13,344 nucleotides of DNA from Nanobdellota archaeon (GTDB taxonomy: Archaea; Nanobdellota; Nanobdellia; Woesearchaeales; GW2011-AR15). How positions within the stretch are numbered: position 1 is the stretch's first letter; every line of letters starts with the position of its first letter. Made by a program: the position numbers and the translations under genes. The stretch covers positions 1 to 13,344 of the forward strand of contig JAHIYL010000294.1 in assembly GCA_018815145.1 (NCBI GenBank), written 5' to 3'. The notes below the pieces were generated by a model. The model saw only the letters and a list, made by a program, of their open reading frames with translations. It did no database searches and was not told the DNA's origin. Positions 12,545-13,344 of the stretch are shown piece by piece.

Positions 12545-13344
12545 TCATCTTGAGCACACTTTTTTAATTTCTTTAATGAAAGTGGTAATTTCATTTAAAC
12601 ATTTTTCTTTTTGGACAATCTTTTTACCTTGGATGTATTTTCCATAGATCTTTGCTATTGCACTTCCAATGATTATTCCATCTGCACCATTCTTGGACAG
12701 TTCTTTCACATGTTCAGGTTTTGAGATGCCAAACCCCACATAGACGGGCAGTTCAGTCTGTTTCTTAATTGTCTTGATTAGGTCTGCATTATTCAATTTA
12801 AGTTCACTCCTGGCACCGGTGACTCCGGATACTGAGACAAGATACAGGAATCCTGATGCTCTCTCTCTGATTTTATCAATCCTCTTTTCGGAAGAATACG
12901 GCCCGATTATATAGATAAGATCTATCGTATTTTCTTTGCATAATCTATCTAACTCATCTGATTCTTCAATAGGCAATTCAGGGACAATCAATCCATTTGC
13001 ACCTGCTTTTTTGATATCTTTTACAAATTTTTCTGCACCATATTGATATATTATATTGAAGTAGCTTGTGACAACAATAGGTATTTTGATTCCTTGTTTT
13101 CTTAATCCTTTTATCCCATTAATAAACTTATTTGGAGTCATGCCATTTTTTATCGCTCTTGTACATACCTTAATAAATGTGTGTCCATCGCTAGTAGGAT
13201 CACTAAAAGGACAGCCCATTTCAATGATATCAACACCACTATTTTCAAAGGTTTTTAATAGGTCGATAGAGAATTCTTCATCAGGGTCCCCATAATAAGC
13301 ATGTGCCATGAACGTACGTCGTTTTTTGCTTATTGGTTGTCTTA
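12545..13344 (-). CDS. trpA: tryptophan synthase alpha subunit (5' end probably beyond right edge)
   Basis: TrpA cleaves indole-3-glycerol phosphate and passes indole to TrpB in the cytosolic alpha-beta complex. Numbered from the ATG at 13309: GDPDEEFS (7-14), DIIEMGCPFSDPTSDG (27-42) with catalytic E30 and D41 (equivalents of Glu49 and Asp60 in the bacterial enzyme), GLIVPELPIEESDEL (about 125-139), VSVSGVTGAR (loop 6, substrate closing) and VGFGISKPEHV with GADGIIIGSAI forming the phosphate site. An ATG at 13309 would start the protein inside the first beta strand. The frame stays open to the window edge, reading RQPISKKRRTF before that Met, as expected of the family N terminus. So the true start probably lies beyond the window. 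It is followed after six bases by the hydrolase gene, in an operon leading towards trpS. Confidence 0.9.
   Translation of the reverse strand, partial: RQPISKKRRTFMAHAYYGDPDEEFSIDLLKTFENSGVDIIEMGCPFSDPTSDGHTFIKVCTRAIKNGMTPNKFINGIKGLRKQGIKIPIVVTSYFNIIYQYGAEKFVKDIKKAGANGLIVPELPIEESDELDRLCKENTIDLIYIIGPYSSEKRIDKIRERASGFLYLVSVSGVTGARSELKLNNADLIKTIKKQTELPVYVGFGISKPEHVKELSKNGADGIIIGSAIAKIYGKYIQGKKIVQKEKCLNEITTFIKEIKKVCSR

Noticed and set aside
1..13344. CRISPR array, tRNA genes, insertion sequences or inverted repeats
   Set aside because: No regularly spaced direct repeats, tRNA cloverleaf segments or transposase motifs were seen; the only notable repeat is the paralogous HerA stretch.

Overview
The window looks like a stretch of a low-GC archaeal chromosome, most plausibly a DPANN-type archaeon (Woesearchaeota/Pacearchaeota-like). 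The evidence is an archaeal/haloarchaeal-style tryptophanyl-tRNA synthetase, two HerA-like ATPases, TATA-type promoters placed 26-28 bases before start codons, GGTGA-type ribosome binding sites, and several genes of bacterial type (an RsuA/RluB-like pseudouridine synthase, YggS). The lineage is inferred from gene content only. Genes are tightly packed, no stretch over 300 bases lacks a gene, and I saw no tRNA, rRNA, CRISPR array or insertion sequence.

Region 1 (1-4546, minus strand) is a glycan-metabolism cluster read right to left. It starts with an (alpha/alpha)6-barrel glycoside hydrolase, then an alpha/beta hydrolase with a cysteine at the nucleophile position, a GT2 glycosyltransferase, a GT8-like GT-A glycosyltransferase, a second GT2 enzyme of dolichyl-phosphate-sugar-synthase type, and a GT-B glycosyltransferase cut by the left edge. 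The first three genes are joined by ATGA overlaps. They probably act together on a glycan or glycolipid, whose structure cannot be read from the sequence.

Region 2 (4616-7692, plus strand) starts at a divergent promoter. It holds two tandem paralogous HerA/FtsK-type ATPases, followed by a small acidic protein of unknown function. No NurA, Mre11 or Rad50 gene lies beside them. A small two-helix membrane protein converges from the right (7694-7921), ending one base after the acidic protein. A pseudouridine synthase (8005-8691) diverges from the membrane protein.

Region 3 (8716-13344, minus strand) is tryptophan-related. Read right to left it is trpA (running off the right edge), a serine alpha/beta hydrolase, a YggS-type PLP protein, an HD-domain phosphohydrolase, and tryptophanyl-tRNA synthetase. 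The first four are spaced 6, -1 and -4 bases apart. The synthetase follows after 45 bases and may have its own promoter. It is the most striking gene here: a complete-looking B3/4 domain, the fold that proofreads in the PheRS beta subunit, is fused in frame to the N terminus of a complete TrpRS.

Promoter geometry suggests two initiation styles. Three genes appear leaderless (starts at 4647 plus, 4546 minus, 8005 plus). Others have very short leaders that carry a GGTGA-type site (7387 plus, 7921 minus, 10479 minus).
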